This document shows positions 43,828 through 53,170 of a stretch of DNA of 64,000 nucleotides, piece by piece. Each line of letters opens with the position of its first letter. The first letter of the stretch is position 1. The notes under the pieces were generated by a model. It was not told where the DNA came from. It saw nothing but the letters and a program-made list of their open reading frames with translations, and did no database searches. This stretch comes from Bacteroidota bacterium. GTDB lineage: Bacteria > Bacteroidota > Bacteroidia > Chitinophagales > LD1. Location of the stretch: assembly GCA_018267385.1 (NCBI GenBank), contig JAFDYN010000007.1, positions 186,001 through 250,000 on the forward strand, written 5' to 3'. Position numbers and translations under genes: made by a program.

Positions 43828-46083
43828 ATGAGATACTTCCTACTCCTCCTTTTGCCGCTGTTGATATTGTCCTCATGCAGCAGCAAATATCCATCTGCCA
43901 AACTCGGTGTCAATGATCCTTTCGACAGGACTATGGTCCCGAGCGAGTTCTTCACCGTAGATCCAGATAAAGACAATGTGGTGGAGGGCGCATCTGGCAC
44001 CACGGTAGCGATGCAAAAAGGCTGCTTTGTAGACCGTATGGGTCGCGCAGTGTCGGGGCCAGTCCGCGTGGAGCTGGCCGAGGCGCTGACCATGGACCGC
44101 ATGCTCTCCTCCAATCTCACTACCACCTCAGACGGCAAACCGCTGGAGACTGGCGGCATGATCTATTTCAAAGCTACTGCGGCAGGAGAGGAGGTCTTTA
44201 TAAAGAAGTCAAAGCCGCTCTACATCGAGATACCTACCGGTCAGAAAAAGGGTGGCATGATGGTTTATCACGGCATACGGGATAAGGATGGGAATATGAA
44301 CTGGATAGACCCTAAACCCATAGAGACCTATCTCACTCCCGTAGATATCTCCACACTCGATTTTCTGCCGAGGGGCTTTGCCGGCATGGTCGCTACCAGC
44401 ATGCCACTGGGCGGCTACAAGAAGGCCACCAAGCCTTTCGTAGATAGCCTCTACTATAGTTTCTCTACACTGGGCATCACAGCAGCAGCAACGAAAGAAC
44501 CGGAGAAAAGAGCACGTGAAATGGGCGCTAATGCTCCATTGAACGAACCTTACTATAATCCCAATAAGAAGATAGAGAAGGGAGCCTACACCAAAGAGTC
44601 TTACACTACGGGGAATCAAGCCCTTTCTGATTCTTCAGAAGCATCACTTTCCTCCGATCTAGGCGGAGAGATAGATCAGAACGAAATAGACCCCGCGCGT
44701 ATCAAAACGCTCAAAGATCCGAAGTTTAACAATACACTGATCGCTACGCATGAGTTTGAAGAGCGCCTACAGTCGATCTTCAAAACCTGTGACAAAGATA
44801 TCCTCGATATATATGTCAATAATCTGGACAAAGACCTCTGGCGGCTGGACGAGATGGCCGCTGAGAAACTGGGTAAGGGACCTATGGCGGACCAGTTCAG
44901 GGCGTTTGCTGCGCAGCGACTCACCAATGTGAAAGAGGCACCCGAGCAGGCCACAGCCATGCAGCAATACTACCAGCAGCAGCTGGCAAAAAATACGCAA
45001 GAGCTGAAAACGCTCTTTGAAAATGCGGAAGCAAAGCAAGCCGCGGCGCAGCGGGTCAGTGACTCCATATCTGATGAATACAGGAAGCTCCTCTGGCAGC
45101 GCGAGAAGTACCGCATGGAGAAATACAAGTTCACATGGACGGACAATGGCTGGGTAAATATCGATAAGCCTGCCGATCCTGTGCTGAATGCTACTATTCC
45201 TGACACCGTAAAAAATTCACTTCAGTTCATCAAAGTAGAGGCAACCGTCAGTACACCGCTACAGTATGACCACCTACATTCATATCTCGTCCTCACAGAT
45301 GTCAGGAGCCTGTATAAGATGAATGCTGGGGACCGGACGCACTACTATGTAGGTGATCAGTCGGACCACTCCATGCTGATGTATCCCAATAAGGATGCGC
45401 TCATCGTAGTAGTAGCCTACAAAGATGATGTGCCCTATATGGCCATCAAAAAGTTTACCACCGGCCGCCAGACCACGATAGATATACAGGGCGTGACCAG
45501 AACTACCCCACAAGACGTAGGCCACGTGATGAATGAAATAGAAAAAGGCAACTACGCTGCAAAACCCGGAGAGTGGCAGCCGGGCAAGGATGAAATAGCA
45601 GTATCGCGCCGTAGCAACTACCTCGACGAAAACTCCATGCTGGTAGACATAGGCTATCAGCGCTACTTTGATGCCAGGGAAGACGAACTCGAAAGGCAGC
45701 AAAGAGAGCAGCGCATACTGGACCATCTGCGTGGTATCATTCACCCATGCAGCATCTGTGATAATCAGGGCGAGCTATCTGTGGGGCGCAGCCTGTTTAG
45801 ATCAAACTGTAGATCTTGCCATGATCTATTCGTACCGACTACCGGACCGGAGCTGGCAGGAGCCACTAGCAGGCATAGCCGCAAATGGCTGTACTCCTTC
45901 ACCAGAAACTGGAAAACCCTCTACAATGCCGGTGATGCAGATGCCATCAACTGGTGCAACTATGCTCCATCGGAGATGAGTGTTTTCCCTGAATTGACAG
46001 ACAAGGAGCTAAAAGAACTTTACGATTACATCGAGTGCGAGGGTGGCAAATACGTAGCAGCCGCGCCAGCAATGCCTCAATGA
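43828..46083 (+). CDS. Lipoprotein with C-terminal cytochrome c domain
   Basis: 751 aa from the ATG at 43828 (MRYFLLLLLPLLILSSC, lipobox with Cys17). The N-terminal 230 residues are a beta-rich domain ('FVDRMGRAVSGPVRVELAEA'). The middle is helical and Gln/Lys-rich (about 290-440), then a second beta region ('VKNSLQFIKVEATVSTPLQY'). The C-terminal 100 residues form a c-type cytochrome: 'SVGRSLFRSNCRSCHDLFVP' supplies CxxCH near residue 660, and 'PSEMSVFPELTDKELKELYDYIE' the distal Met and final helix. A CxxC ('CSIC') precedes it. Probably an exported electron-transfer or redox-sensing protein. It converges with the sulfatase gene with only 4 nt between. Confidence 0.85.
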   Translation: MRYFLLLLLPLLILSSCSSKYPSAKLGVNDPFDRTMVPSEFFTVDPDKDNVVEGASGTTVAMQKGCFVDRMGRAVSGPVRVELAEALTMDRMLSSNLTTTSDGKPLETGGMIYFKATAAGEEVFIKKSKPLYIEIPTGQKKGGMMVYHGIRDKDGNMNWIDPKPIETYLTPVDISTLDFLPRGFAGMVATSMPLGGYKKATKPFVDSLYYSFSTLGITAAATKEPEKRAREMGANAPLNEPYYNPNKKIEKGAYTKESYTTGNQALSDSSEASLSSDLGGEIDQNEIDPARIKTLKDPKFNNTLIATHEFEERLQSIFKTCDKDILDIYVNNLDKDLWRLDEMAAEKLGKGPMADQFRAFAAQRLTNVKEAPEQATAMQQYYQQQLAKNTQELKTLFENAEAKQAAAQRVSDSISDEYRKLLWQREKYRMEKYKFTWTDNGWVNIDKPADPVLNATIPDTVKNSLQFIKVEATVSTPLQYDHLHSYLVLTDVRSLYKMNAGDRTHYYVGDQSDHSMLMYPNKDALIVVVAYKDDVPYMAIKKFTTGRQTTIDIQGVTRTTPQDVGHVMNEIEKGNYAAKPGEWQPGKDEIAVSRRSNYLDENSMLVDIGYQRYFDAREDELERQQREQRILDHLRGIIHPCSICDNQGELSVGRSLFRSNCRSCHDLFVPTTGPELAGATSRHSRKWLYSFTRNWKTLYNAGDADAINWCNYAPSEMSVFPELTDKELKELYDYIECEGGKYVAAAPAMPQ

Positions 46084-46087
46084 TGTA

Positions 46088-47941
46088 TCATTTCTTTAGA
46101 AAATCCTCCATCACCATCTGCATATACGAGAAGGCTTGTTTCTGGAATACTGTACTGTCACAATTAGCATATTGACTATTGATTATTTTTCTTCCGGCTA
46201 GGTCATATACCACCTCGCAGCTATCCGTGGTGAGTCCAAAGCCTTCTGTAAATGTCCAGTAAGCGAAGTGGTTACTACATGGCGCAAACAGGTCTCTGCT
46301 CCAGCTATACGCACTATGATCATGCCTCGTCTGAGACAGTAAGGTAGCAGCTATATCCTGCTGGGAAACAGTAGCCGTTATAGCCTTTCCTCTATAGTCA
46401 TCCTCGATCACATCGCCATACAGCAGCAGCGGGATATGATGCATGGCCGATGAATGGTGATTGTCATTCCACGGCACTACATGGCTGTGATCTGCTACGA
46501 AGATGAACAGCGTATTCTTAAACCACGGCTTTGTTTTGGCCTTCTTCATGAAGTCTCCCAGGCAGCTGTCAGCATAGAGCAATGAACTCGTGTACCCGCT
46601 TGCATCACCCGCTATTGCCGCTCCTTGTTTTGCCCCCGGGTAGTCGTAGCTGAAGTGTGTGCTCTGGGTAAAGAACCCTGAGAAGAAAGGCTGATGCATC
46701 GTATCCAGCTCCCGTTGTAAGATGTCAAACGTGTGCTGGTCATGCACGCCCAGCCTCCCGCGATAGATAGACGGATCGATGTCCTTTTCCTCTATCACTT
46801 TGTCAAACTTATTGTGATAGATCAGCGTACGCAGATTGCCATAGCTGAGCTGCCCGCCGAATAGGAACAATGAACTATAACCATCCATCTGAAAGGGCTC
46901 TAACAGCGAGGGTAGCTGATCCACCTTCGCAGTATAGTTCACGATAGAGGAAAGCGGCAAAGCCGGAAACCCCGACAGCACCGCAGTCAGCCCCTGATCT
47001 GACCGCTCACCCGATGCGATACACTTTTTGAAAAGCAACCCCTCTGCCGCCATCTCATCAAAGTGCGGCGTACATGAGTGCTCCTTGATGCCAGAGATAG
47101 AGTAGCTCAGGTCCGCAGACCACCCTTCAAAGATCACTAACACGATGTTCGGTTTTGTGGTAGTCAGTATCTGTTCTGATGAATCACACTTGCTTTGATA
47201 CAGCGCCGCTACATTTTCCGCAGCCTCTTTATCAGGTAGGAAGTGATACGGATTGCTCCGACCATACTGCATCCCTGTCAGGATGCTTTGCCCCACATTC
47301 CAGAGCGAGTTCACCGTGCTCCAGTTCAGCGTGGGATTGGTGCTATAGTAAGAGTCCCCCGCAGACATCGGTATCTCCTGCACACCCCCGCGCAGCCCGA
47401 TGATGAGTATGGGATACAGGGGTACAATAACGAGTGCCGCCCAGGACTGCTTTGCTATCTCATCTACCGGCCGCACTATTCTATTGTACAGAAACAAACC
47501 CACCACCCATTGCAGCAGAATCATTACCACAAAGAGCACCAGCAGCGCCGCAGTAGCAGTATGAAAGATCTCCGAAGGATGCTCCAGATAGAGCAGTGCC
47601 TTATAGTTTAGCTTCGTGCCCCACTCGTGATAGAGGCCGGGCTCTGCAGAGGTGATGATCGCATTCACCAGCAGGATGAGCCGCACATACCTGCGCCTTA
47701 TATGATAGAGAAACTTTGACCTGATCAGGCTCTCGATAGCTACTAGCAATCCGGGTAGAAATAGCAGATAGCAAGCAGTCGCGACATCCGTTTTCAATCC
47801 ATGATAAAAGCTCGACAGGATGGTCCCCAAACTTTCAGCATCAAGCGTCGAAACAGCAGCCGCCAGAAAGACCACCCTGCTGAACGCGAAGACCAGCAGT
47901 AGCAAGATCGAAAGCCTAAGCAGGTACCTGACTGCGCTCAT
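46088..47941 (-). CDS. LTA-synthase-type membrane sulfatase/phosphoglycerol transferase
   Basis: Inner-membrane enzyme of 617 aa: five membrane segments (residues about 5-215) then a periplasmic alkaline-phosphatase-fold domain ('PNIVLVIFEGWSADL' first metal Asp/Glu site; 'FIFVADHSHVVP' and 'HHSSAMHHIPLLLYG' later metal ligands). At the nucleophile position the sequence is 'ASGERSDQGLTAVLSG', where the family usually has Thr, so Ser is present. It probably modifies a surface glycan or lipid with phosphoglycerol or a related group. The ATG overlaps the nadD stop by one base (TGATG). Confidence 0.88.
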   Translation of the reverse strand: MSAVRYLLRLSILLLLVFAFSRVVFLAAAVSTLDAESLGTILSSFYHGLKTDVATACYLLFLPGLLVAIESLIRSKFLYHIRRRYVRLILLVNAIITSAEPGLYHEWGTKLNYKALLYLEHPSEIFHTATAALLVLFVVMILLQWVVGLFLYNRIVRPVDEIAKQSWAALVIVPLYPILIIGLRGGVQEIPMSAGDSYYSTNPTLNWSTVNSLWNVGQSILTGMQYGRSNPYHFLPDKEAAENVAALYQSKCDSSEQILTTTKPNIVLVIFEGWSADLSYSISGIKEHSCTPHFDEMAAEGLLFKKCIASGERSDQGLTAVLSGFPALPLSSIVNYTAKVDQLPSLLEPFQMDGYSSLFLFGGQLSYGNLRTLIYHNKFDKVIEEKDIDPSIYRGRLGVHDQHTFDILQRELDTMHQPFFSGFFTQSTHFSYDYPGAKQGAAIAGDASGYTSSLLYADSCLGDFMKKAKTKPWFKNTLFIFVADHSHVVPWNDNHHSSAMHHIPLLLYGDVIEDDYRGKAITATVSQQDIAATLLSQTRHDHSAYSWSRDLFAPCSNHFAYWTFTEGFGLTTDSCEVVYDLAGRKIINSQYANCDSTVFQKQAFSYMQMVMEDFLKK

Positions 47942-48516
47942 CAGGATTTGTACAGGTTATAGTCACGAATGTACTCCCATACTTTATCCGGCAGGAAGTA
48001 CTGCATGGAGTGACCCTGACGGATATGCTCCCTGATGAAAGTGGCTGAGATATCCAGCATCGGCACATTCAGTATGTGTACCGACTTTCTATCCGGGAAT
48101 GGATTGTCAGCATCACCGCTACGCCCATACACATAGATGCCATGATTATTCAGGATCAGCTCGTAGTTCTTCCACTTATGCAGAGAGGCCAGGTTGTCAC
48201 CCCCCATGATCAGGCTAAACTGATACGCAGGGTGTTTCTCCTTCAGGTGCGTCAGGGTATCTATGGTGTACGAGGGCTTTGGTAGTTTGAACTCAATGTC
48301 CGATGCCATGAGGCTGTCATTGCCTTCTATAGCCAGCCGTAGCAGGTGCAGCCGGTCATACTCATTCAGCAGGCTCTGTTTTTCCTTAAAGGGGTTTTGC
48401 GGCGAGACCACCATCCACACCTTGTCCAGATCAGTCGTCTCCCTGATATAGTTGGCTATGATCAGGTGGCCGGTGTGCACCGGATTGAAGGAACCGAAAA
48501 AGAGGCCTATTTTCAC
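47941..48516 (-). CDS. nadD: Nicotinate-nucleotide adenylyltransferase
   Basis: Makes deamido-NAD from NaMN and ATP. 191 aa when started at the GTG at 48516 (MKIGLFFGSFNPVHTGHLII), matching the family N terminus; an in-frame TTG at 48546 would add ten non-family residues. Motifs: 'GSFNPVHTGHL' (HxGH), 'PQNPFKEK', 'FSLIMGGDNLASLHKW' and the C-terminal 'ISATFIREHIRQG' (ISxTxxR). Divergent from the trmH-type gene. Coupled by one-base overlap to the downstream sulfatase gene. Confidence 0.95.
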   Translation of the reverse strand: MKIGLFFGSFNPVHTGHLIIANYIRETTDLDKVWMVVSPQNPFKEKQSLLNEYDRLHLLRLAIEGNDSLMASDIEFKLPKPSYTIDTLTHLKEKHPAYQFSLIMGGDNLASLHKWKNYELILNNHGIYVYGRSGDADNPFPDRKSVHILNVPMLDISATFIREHIRQGHSMQYFLPDKVWEYIRDYNLYKS

Positions 48517-48583
48517 GCTGGGATACTTATCTGCCTCTAAATTCAATTATAATTTTCAAATTTCAACTTTATCTCCAGCCACA

Positions 48584-49381
48584 ATGCTCATCTCCAGCCC
48601 GCAAAACCCACGTATCAAGGCGCTCAAGAAGCTCGATAAAGCTGCTGAGCGCAGGGAGCAGGGTGTCTTTCCCATAGAGGGCATGCGCGAGCTGTGTCTG
48701 GCAGATGGCGCAGGCTACGAGATCACGCAGCTCTATATCTGCGATGAACTGCTGAAAGAAACAGAAGAGTACAATCTCGGCAATTGCAAGCTGACCGGTA
48801 CAGAGGTCTTTCAGATCACCGCGGAGGTGTATGAGTCTGTAGCCTACCGCGGTACTACAGAGGGCGTGATAGCATTGGCCAGACCCCGGCCACATACACT
48901 GGCAGATCTGAGGCTAAAGGACAAACCACTCATACTGGTCATAGAGGGAGTAGAGAAACCGGGCAACCTCGGCGCCATGCTCCGCACCTGTGATGCGGCA
49001 GGCGTAGATGCCGTGATAGTGTGCGATACCAAGACGGATGTTTACAATCCAAACGCCGTGCGCTCCAGCGTCGGCACTGTCTTTACCAATCAGATCGCTA
49101 TCGCTTCATCAGAAGAGGTCATAGCTTTTCTCACAGATAGAAGCATTACTTCCTACGCGGCAGAGCTGACCGCTACAGAAGCGCATTACCAGAAGGACTT
49201 CACATCAGCCACTGCCATCGTAGTAGGCGATGAAGCCACAGGGCTCTCACCTCTCTGGATGCAGGCGGCCTCGCAGCATATCAAGATACCCATGCTGGGC
49301 CAGATAGACTCGCTCAATGTATCTGTCAGCGCAGCGGTTTTGCTCTACGAGGCTCTCCGTCAGCGCCAAAGCGCAAAATAG
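48584..49381 (+). CDS. SpoU/TrmH-family RNA 2'-O-methyltransferase
   Basis: SAM-dependent rRNA or tRNA methyltransferase with the knotted SPOUT fold. 265 aa from the ATG at 48584 (MLISSPQNPRIKALKKLDKA). An N-terminal substrate-binding domain (about 1-100) precedes the catalytic domain with motif 1 'VEKPGNLGAMLRTCDAAG', 'NPNAVRSSVGTVF', motif 2 'VVGDEATGLSPLW' and motif 3 'IPMLGQIDSLNVSVSAAVLL'. The target nucleotide cannot be told. It is divergent from nadD with 67 nt between starts. Confidence 0.94.
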   Translation: MLISSPQNPRIKALKKLDKAAERREQGVFPIEGMRELCLADGAGYEITQLYICDELLKETEEYNLGNCKLTGTEVFQITAEVYESVAYRGTTEGVIALARPRPHTLADLRLKDKPLILVIEGVEKPGNLGAMLRTCDAAGVDAVIVCDTKTDVYNPNAVRSSVGTVFTNQIAIASSEEVIAFLTDRSITSYAAELTATEAHYQKDFTSATAIVVGDEATGLSPLWMQAASQHIKIPMLGQIDSLNVSVSAAVLLYEALRQRQSAK

Positions 49382-49463
49382 CAAACCAGCAGCACCTTTT
49401 TTAACGTAACATTCCCTTAAAATGGAGTATTATTAAGGCTCAAATACTCCCGAAATATCTGAC

Positions 49464-50900
49464 ATGAAGAAGTTTCTATTCTGTGTGATGCTGCTGGCCA
49501 TTTTTTCATCGGCCTATTCGCAGCGCATTGTAAACCGGATTTACCTCACATCCTTTACCAAAGGCCAGATAGACTCCATACTTGGAGCCAATGGTATTCC
49601 CAATATTTTCGGGACTGCCTATGACATAGACATATACCGCCTGATCTACAATACAGTAAATTTTGATAGTACCACTATTACTGCTTCAGGTATGTTGGCC
49701 GTGCCTCATAATACGACTTGCCGCTTTCCTCTGGCTGCGTATGAGCATGGTACAGTGACAGCCAAACACGATGCCCCGTCATACCTGGGTGGGCAGGAGC
49801 CGGTGATCGGTATGGTGATGGCATCTATAGGCTACATAGTCGTGGAGCCAGACTATCTGGGCCTGGGGGATGGACCAGGTATACACCCATACCAGCATGA
49901 TGCTACAGAAGCCAGCGCATCTATAGATATGCTCCGCTCTGCACGTGAGTTTTGCGACTCTGCCGGTATCAAGCAGAATGGCCAGCTCTTCCTGATGGGA
50001 TACTCAGAGGGAGGTCATGCCTGTATGGCTACGCATAAAGCTATAGAGCAAAAGCTGCAGGGTGAGATGACTGTCACTGCATCAGTACCTATGTCAGGTG
50101 CCTATGATATGTCTGGAGTGATGATCAATAGGATGCTCACAGATACACCGTACTCGCAGCCGGCATACCTGGCGTACCTCGTTATTTCATGGAATCCTAT
50201 CTATCACCTGTGCGATTCTTTTTCCCAGGCCTTTGTACATCCCTATGACTCTATCCTGCCTATCCTGCTGAGTGGCAACTATGGCACCAATACAGTGAAT
50301 AATGCCATGCCGAGCATTCCTAAGAGGATATTTACCACTTCAGAGCTGGATACTTTTGTCAATGATCCGAACTCTGCCATGCGCGTAGCACTGCGAGATA
50401 ATGACAACTTTGACTGGGCGCCACAGGCACCTACCAGGATTTTCTTCTGTAAGGGTGATACCTATGTACCGTATCAGAACTCCTGTGTGGCCATCAACAA
50501 GATGAGGCAAAATGGCTGTGCAGACTGCGATACTATGGATATCAATCCTGATCTGGACCACGTACCATGCGCCCAGTATTCCATCCTGCAGGCCAAGCAG
50601 TTTTTTGACCGCTATCGCTTCATAGATTGTGCCAATGGCATCGACAATATCAGTGAGCAGGCGATCGTTTCCGTCTATCCCAATCCGGCACACGATAGGT
50701 TCAACGTAGAGATCTATCAGGCAGGCGAATTCGCCTCTGCATCTATGTACGACGCCATGGGCAGGCTGGTAAAGTCAGTAGCACTCGGCAAGGGCGTGAA
50801 TGCTATCAGCACAGACGCACTGGCTACGGGCGTTTACCTCGTACGCGTGAGCGATGAGAAGGGACTGAATAAGGTGACAAGAGTCACCGTGACGAAATAG
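49464..50900 (+). CDS. Secreted alpha/beta hydrolase with T9SS sorting domain
   Basis: 478 aa; signal peptide about residues 1-19 ('FCVMLLAIFSSAYSQ'). The hydrolase domain spans about 25-390, with nucleophile elbow 'LMGYSEGGHACM' (GxSxG), and resembles secretory lipase/S9-like esterases ('YIVVEPDYLGLGDGPG', 'PYQHDATEASASIDML'). The acid and His may be 'GDTYVPYQ' and 'LDHVPCAQ'. The final 75 residues are a type A T9SS sorting domain ('SVYPNPAHDRFNVEI', 'MYDAMGRLVKSV', 'LATGVYLVRVSDEKG'). Function: secreted esterase, lipase or peptidase. No clear promoter is visible. Confidence 0.9.
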   Translation: MKKFLFCVMLLAIFSSAYSQRIVNRIYLTSFTKGQIDSILGANGIPNIFGTAYDIDIYRLIYNTVNFDSTTITASGMLAVPHNTTCRFPLAAYEHGTVTAKHDAPSYLGGQEPVIGMVMASIGYIVVEPDYLGLGDGPGIHPYQHDATEASASIDMLRSAREFCDSAGIKQNGQLFLMGYSEGGHACMATHKAIEQKLQGEMTVTASVPMSGAYDMSGVMINRMLTDTPYSQPAYLAYLVISWNPIYHLCDSFSQAFVHPYDSILPILLSGNYGTNTVNNAMPSIPKRIFTTSELDTFVNDPNSAMRVALRDNDNFDWAPQAPTRIFFCKGDTYVPYQNSCVAINKMRQNGCADCDTMDINPDLDHVPCAQYSILQAKQFFDRYRFIDCANGIDNISEQAIVSVYPNPAHDRFNVEIYQAGEFASASMYDAMGRLVKSVALGKGVNAISTDALATGVYLVRVSDEKGLNKVTRVTVTK

Positions 50901-50910
50901 GGGACGCCCG

Positions 50911-50942
50911 CCCGCTGCTCATCTGCGGGCTACCTATTTTTG
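50911..50942 (+). promoter_or_regulatory. Hairpin and -7 box TATTTTTG before the acyl-CoA dehydrogenase gene
   Basis: A CCCGC / GCGGG hairpin (about 50912-50930) can terminate the preceding gene. TATTTTTG, an exact -7 match, is at 50935-50942, 30 nt before the ATG at 50972. A -33 element is not clear because the hairpin occupies that position. Confidence 0.5.
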
Positions 50943-50971
50943 CTATATTCGCCACACTAAATTTTTGTGAT

Positions 50972-52111
50972 ATGGATTTCTCTCTGTCAGAAGAGCATAA
51001 GATGATACGCAAGGCCGCCAGCGACTTTGCACAGAATGTATGCAAACCGGGTGTCATAGAGCGCGACTCTGAGCAGACATGGCCTGCAGAGCAGGTCAAG
51101 GGTATGGCCGAGCTGGGATTCCTCGGTATGATGGTAGACCCCAAGTACGGCGGCGCCGGCCTCGATACGCTCAGCTATGTGATAGCGCTGGAGGAAATAT
51201 CCAAGATAGACAACTCCTCTTCTGTCCTCATGTCAGTGAATAACTCCCTCGTATGCTGGGGCCTGGAGAAATTTGGTACAGAGGAGCAAAAGAAGAAATA
51301 CCTCGAGCCACTGGCTAAAGGCGAGAAGATAGGTGCCTTCTGCCTGTCAGAGCCGGAGGCTGGTAGCGATGCTACCCACCAGCGTACTACTGCGGTAGAC
51401 ATGGGCGACCACTATATCCTGAATGGTACCAAGAACTGGATCACAAACGGCGGCTGCGCTTCCGTTTACCTTGTGATCGCACATACAGATCCATCTAAGG
51501 GTTCCCGTGGTATCAATGTGCTGATCGTAGAGAAAGGCATGCCCGGATTCGTAGTGGGCAAGAAGGAAGATAAACTCGGTATCCGCTCATCTGACACACA
51601 TACCCTCCTTTTCAATGATGTGAAGGTTCCTAAGGAAAACCGCATCGGTGAGGACGGCTTCGGTTTCAAGTTTGCTATGAAGACCCTCGCAGGTGGCCGT
51701 ATCGGTATCGCCGCGCAGGCGCTCGGTATCGCCGCAGGTGCTTATGAGCTGGCTGCAGCCTACGCCAAGCAGCGTTCTGCCTTTGGCAAAGAGATCATCA
51801 ACCACCAGGCTATCGCCTTCAAGCTGGCAGATATGGCTACAGAAATAGAAGCTGCAAGGCTCCTGGTCTACAAAGCTGCGGCGCAGAAAGACGCCGGTGA
51901 GAACTACGATCTCTCCAGCTCTATGGCCAAGGTATTTGCCTCTGAGGTAGCGATGAAGACTACCGTAGAGGCCGTGCAGATACACGGTGGCTATGGCTAT
52001 GTAAAAGAGTACCATGTAGAGCGCCTCATGCGCGATGCCAAGATCACCCAGATATACGAGGGCACCTCTGAGGTACAGCGTATCGTGATCTCCCGCAGCA
52101 TTCTGGCATAA
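50972..52111 (+). CDS. Acyl-CoA dehydrogenase
   Basis: FAD enzyme of fatty-acid or branched-chain acyl-CoA oxidation, 379 aa, full length. N-terminal helical domain ('MDFSLSEEHKMIRKAASDFA'), FAD/substrate region 'AFCLSEPEAGSDATHQRTTA' and 'LNGTKNWITNGG', C-terminal domain with the catalytic base in 'QIYEGTSEVQRIVISRSIL' (Glu). 'GGYGYVKEYHVERLMRDAKI' is the family signature. The pattern fits the short/branched-chain (butyryl-CoA-like) group. It stands alone with its own promoter. Confidence 0.95.
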   Translation: MDFSLSEEHKMIRKAASDFAQNVCKPGVIERDSEQTWPAEQVKGMAELGFLGMMVDPKYGGAGLDTLSYVIALEEISKIDNSSSVLMSVNNSLVCWGLEKFGTEEQKKKYLEPLAKGEKIGAFCLSEPEAGSDATHQRTTAVDMGDHYILNGTKNWITNGGCASVYLVIAHTDPSKGSRGINVLIVEKGMPGFVVGKKEDKLGIRSSDTHTLLFNDVKVPKENRIGEDGFGFKFAMKTLAGGRIGIAAQALGIAAGAYELAAAYAKQRSAFGKEIINHQAIAFKLADMATEIEAARLLVYKAAAQKDAGENYDLSSSMAKVFASEVAMKTTVEAVQIHGGYGYVKEYHVERLMRDAKITQIYEGTSEVQRIVISRSILA

Positions 52112-52154
52112 GGCTGATTATCAGCCCGTTTAGGCAGATTTAGAATGTGATTCT

Positions 52155-52162
52155 TATCTTTA
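52155..52162 (+). promoter_or_regulatory. Probable -7 box TATCTTTA
   Basis: Near match to TAnnTTTG (A for G) ending 9 nt before the ATG at 52172. The same octamer occurs at 34258 and 55166, each just before the start codon of an exported protein gene. Confidence 0.4.
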
Positions 52163-52171
52163 GCCCCGTCA

Positions 52172-53065
52172 ATGACGAGGGCCTTTATCATCTCTTTTTG
52201 TGTGTTAGCTTTTGTGCTGCCTGGCAGCATGATATATGCCGGCACCTATCCTAGCCTCACTATTATCTCGGGTAGCGGCTATAAATTTCACCTATATCTG
52301 GATGGCCATCAGGTCAATAAGCAGGCGGAGTCTGCGATCTGTGTCCGCATGCTGCGGGACCGCTTTTACAGCTGTACTATAGACTTCACTGACAGGACCC
52401 AGGATGATGTCACAAAGCGGCACCTTCTGGTCACTGATCCTGACAATCATAATAGCCCCCTGGATGTGGTCTACAGGACACAAAAGGAGCCTAACGGCAG
52501 GCAGAGCCTCGTGCTGGTGGCTCAGAAGCAGGCTGCAGATACCTCACACCTCAGCATAGCCGCGCATACTACTGTTTATGATTACACACCGGACTCTGCC
52601 GGAGCTACGGGCGTGTTTGGTATCATTCACATTGATACAATGTTTGTCACGGCGCTCATCACTGGTGTGAGCGATGCTAAAAAAGCCGAAGCTATACCTG
52701 CAGAGCATGTGGCAAAGACTGCCACACTGCGCCCGGATAGTATCTGCAGCAGGCCGATGTCTAACACAGCTTTTCAATCGGCTAAAGCTGCTATGAATAC
52801 CACTTCATTTGACGAGAGTAAGCTGAAGGCTGCCAAGGCTCTGGCTGCGGCCAACTGCTTATCCTCCAGGCAGGTCATGGAGTTGTGTTTCCTCCTTGAT
52901 TTTGATCAGGCTAAACTGGAGCTGGCGCGATACGCCTACCCCTACTGCTATGACAGGCAAAACTATAAGAAGGTAATAGACGTGATACAAGGCGATTCCT
53001 ACAAAGCTGTGCTGAATGCAATGATCATCAAAGACTACCCCGTCCCCGTTACTATCTACCACTAG
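52172..53065 (+). CDS. Exported DUF4476 protein
   Basis: 297 aa; signal peptide about residues 1-23. The N-terminal half is a small beta domain ('LTIISGSGYKFHLYLDGHQV'), the C-terminal 95 residues are a DUF4476 domain: 'FQSAKAAMNTTSFDESKLKA', 'ANCLSSRQVMELCFLLDFDQ', 'KLELARYAYPYCYDRQNYKK'. It shares this layout with the protein at 54146-55069 ('LTIFSEEGHKFYLILNGTRM' at the start), so the two are paralogs on either side of a membrane-protein/regulator pair. DUF4476 function is unknown. Confidence 0.85.
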   Translation: MTRAFIISFCVLAFVLPGSMIYAGTYPSLTIISGSGYKFHLYLDGHQVNKQAESAICVRMLRDRFYSCTIDFTDRTQDDVTKRHLLVTDPDNHNSPLDVVYRTQKEPNGRQSLVLVAQKQAADTSHLSIAAHTTVYDYTPDSAGATGVFGIIHIDTMFVTALITGVSDAKKAEAIPAEHVAKTATLRPDSICSRPMSNTAFQSAKAAMNTTSFDESKLKAAKALAAANCLSSRQVMELCFLLDFDQAKLELARYAYPYCYDRQNYKKVIDVIQGDSYKAVLNAMIIKDYPVPVTIYH

Positions 53066-53109
53066 GATTTATTGCTCTCTTCAGACCTCAAAAAATATTT
53101 CGACGCTTA

Positions 53110-53141
53110 TTTGGTTTATAATGTAAACTAGTTTACGTTTG
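53110..53141 (+). promoter_or_regulatory. Promoter with both boxes (TTTG, 20-nt spacer, TACGTTTG)
   Basis: -33 TTTG at 53110-53113 and -7 TACGTTTG at 53134-53141 match the Bacteroidota consensus with ideal spacing. The ATG of the membrane protein is 29 nt beyond the -7 box. A perfect palindrome overlaps the -7 box. Confidence 0.75.
53123..53136. promoter_or_regulatory. Perfect palindrome GTAAACTAGTTTAC, candidate operator
   Basis: A 14-bp perfect palindrome fills the spacer end and covers the first three bases of the -7 box. A repressor bound here would block the polymerase. The obvious candidate is the winged-helix protein encoded second in the same transcript (53754-54041). Confidence 0.6.
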
Positions 53142-53170
53142 CATTACCATTCAAACTAAAACCAATAACA

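Noticed and set aside
45668-45979. 103-codon frame within the cytochrome domain
   Set aside because: Alternative frame; the cytochrome frame carries the CxxCH and the family helix.
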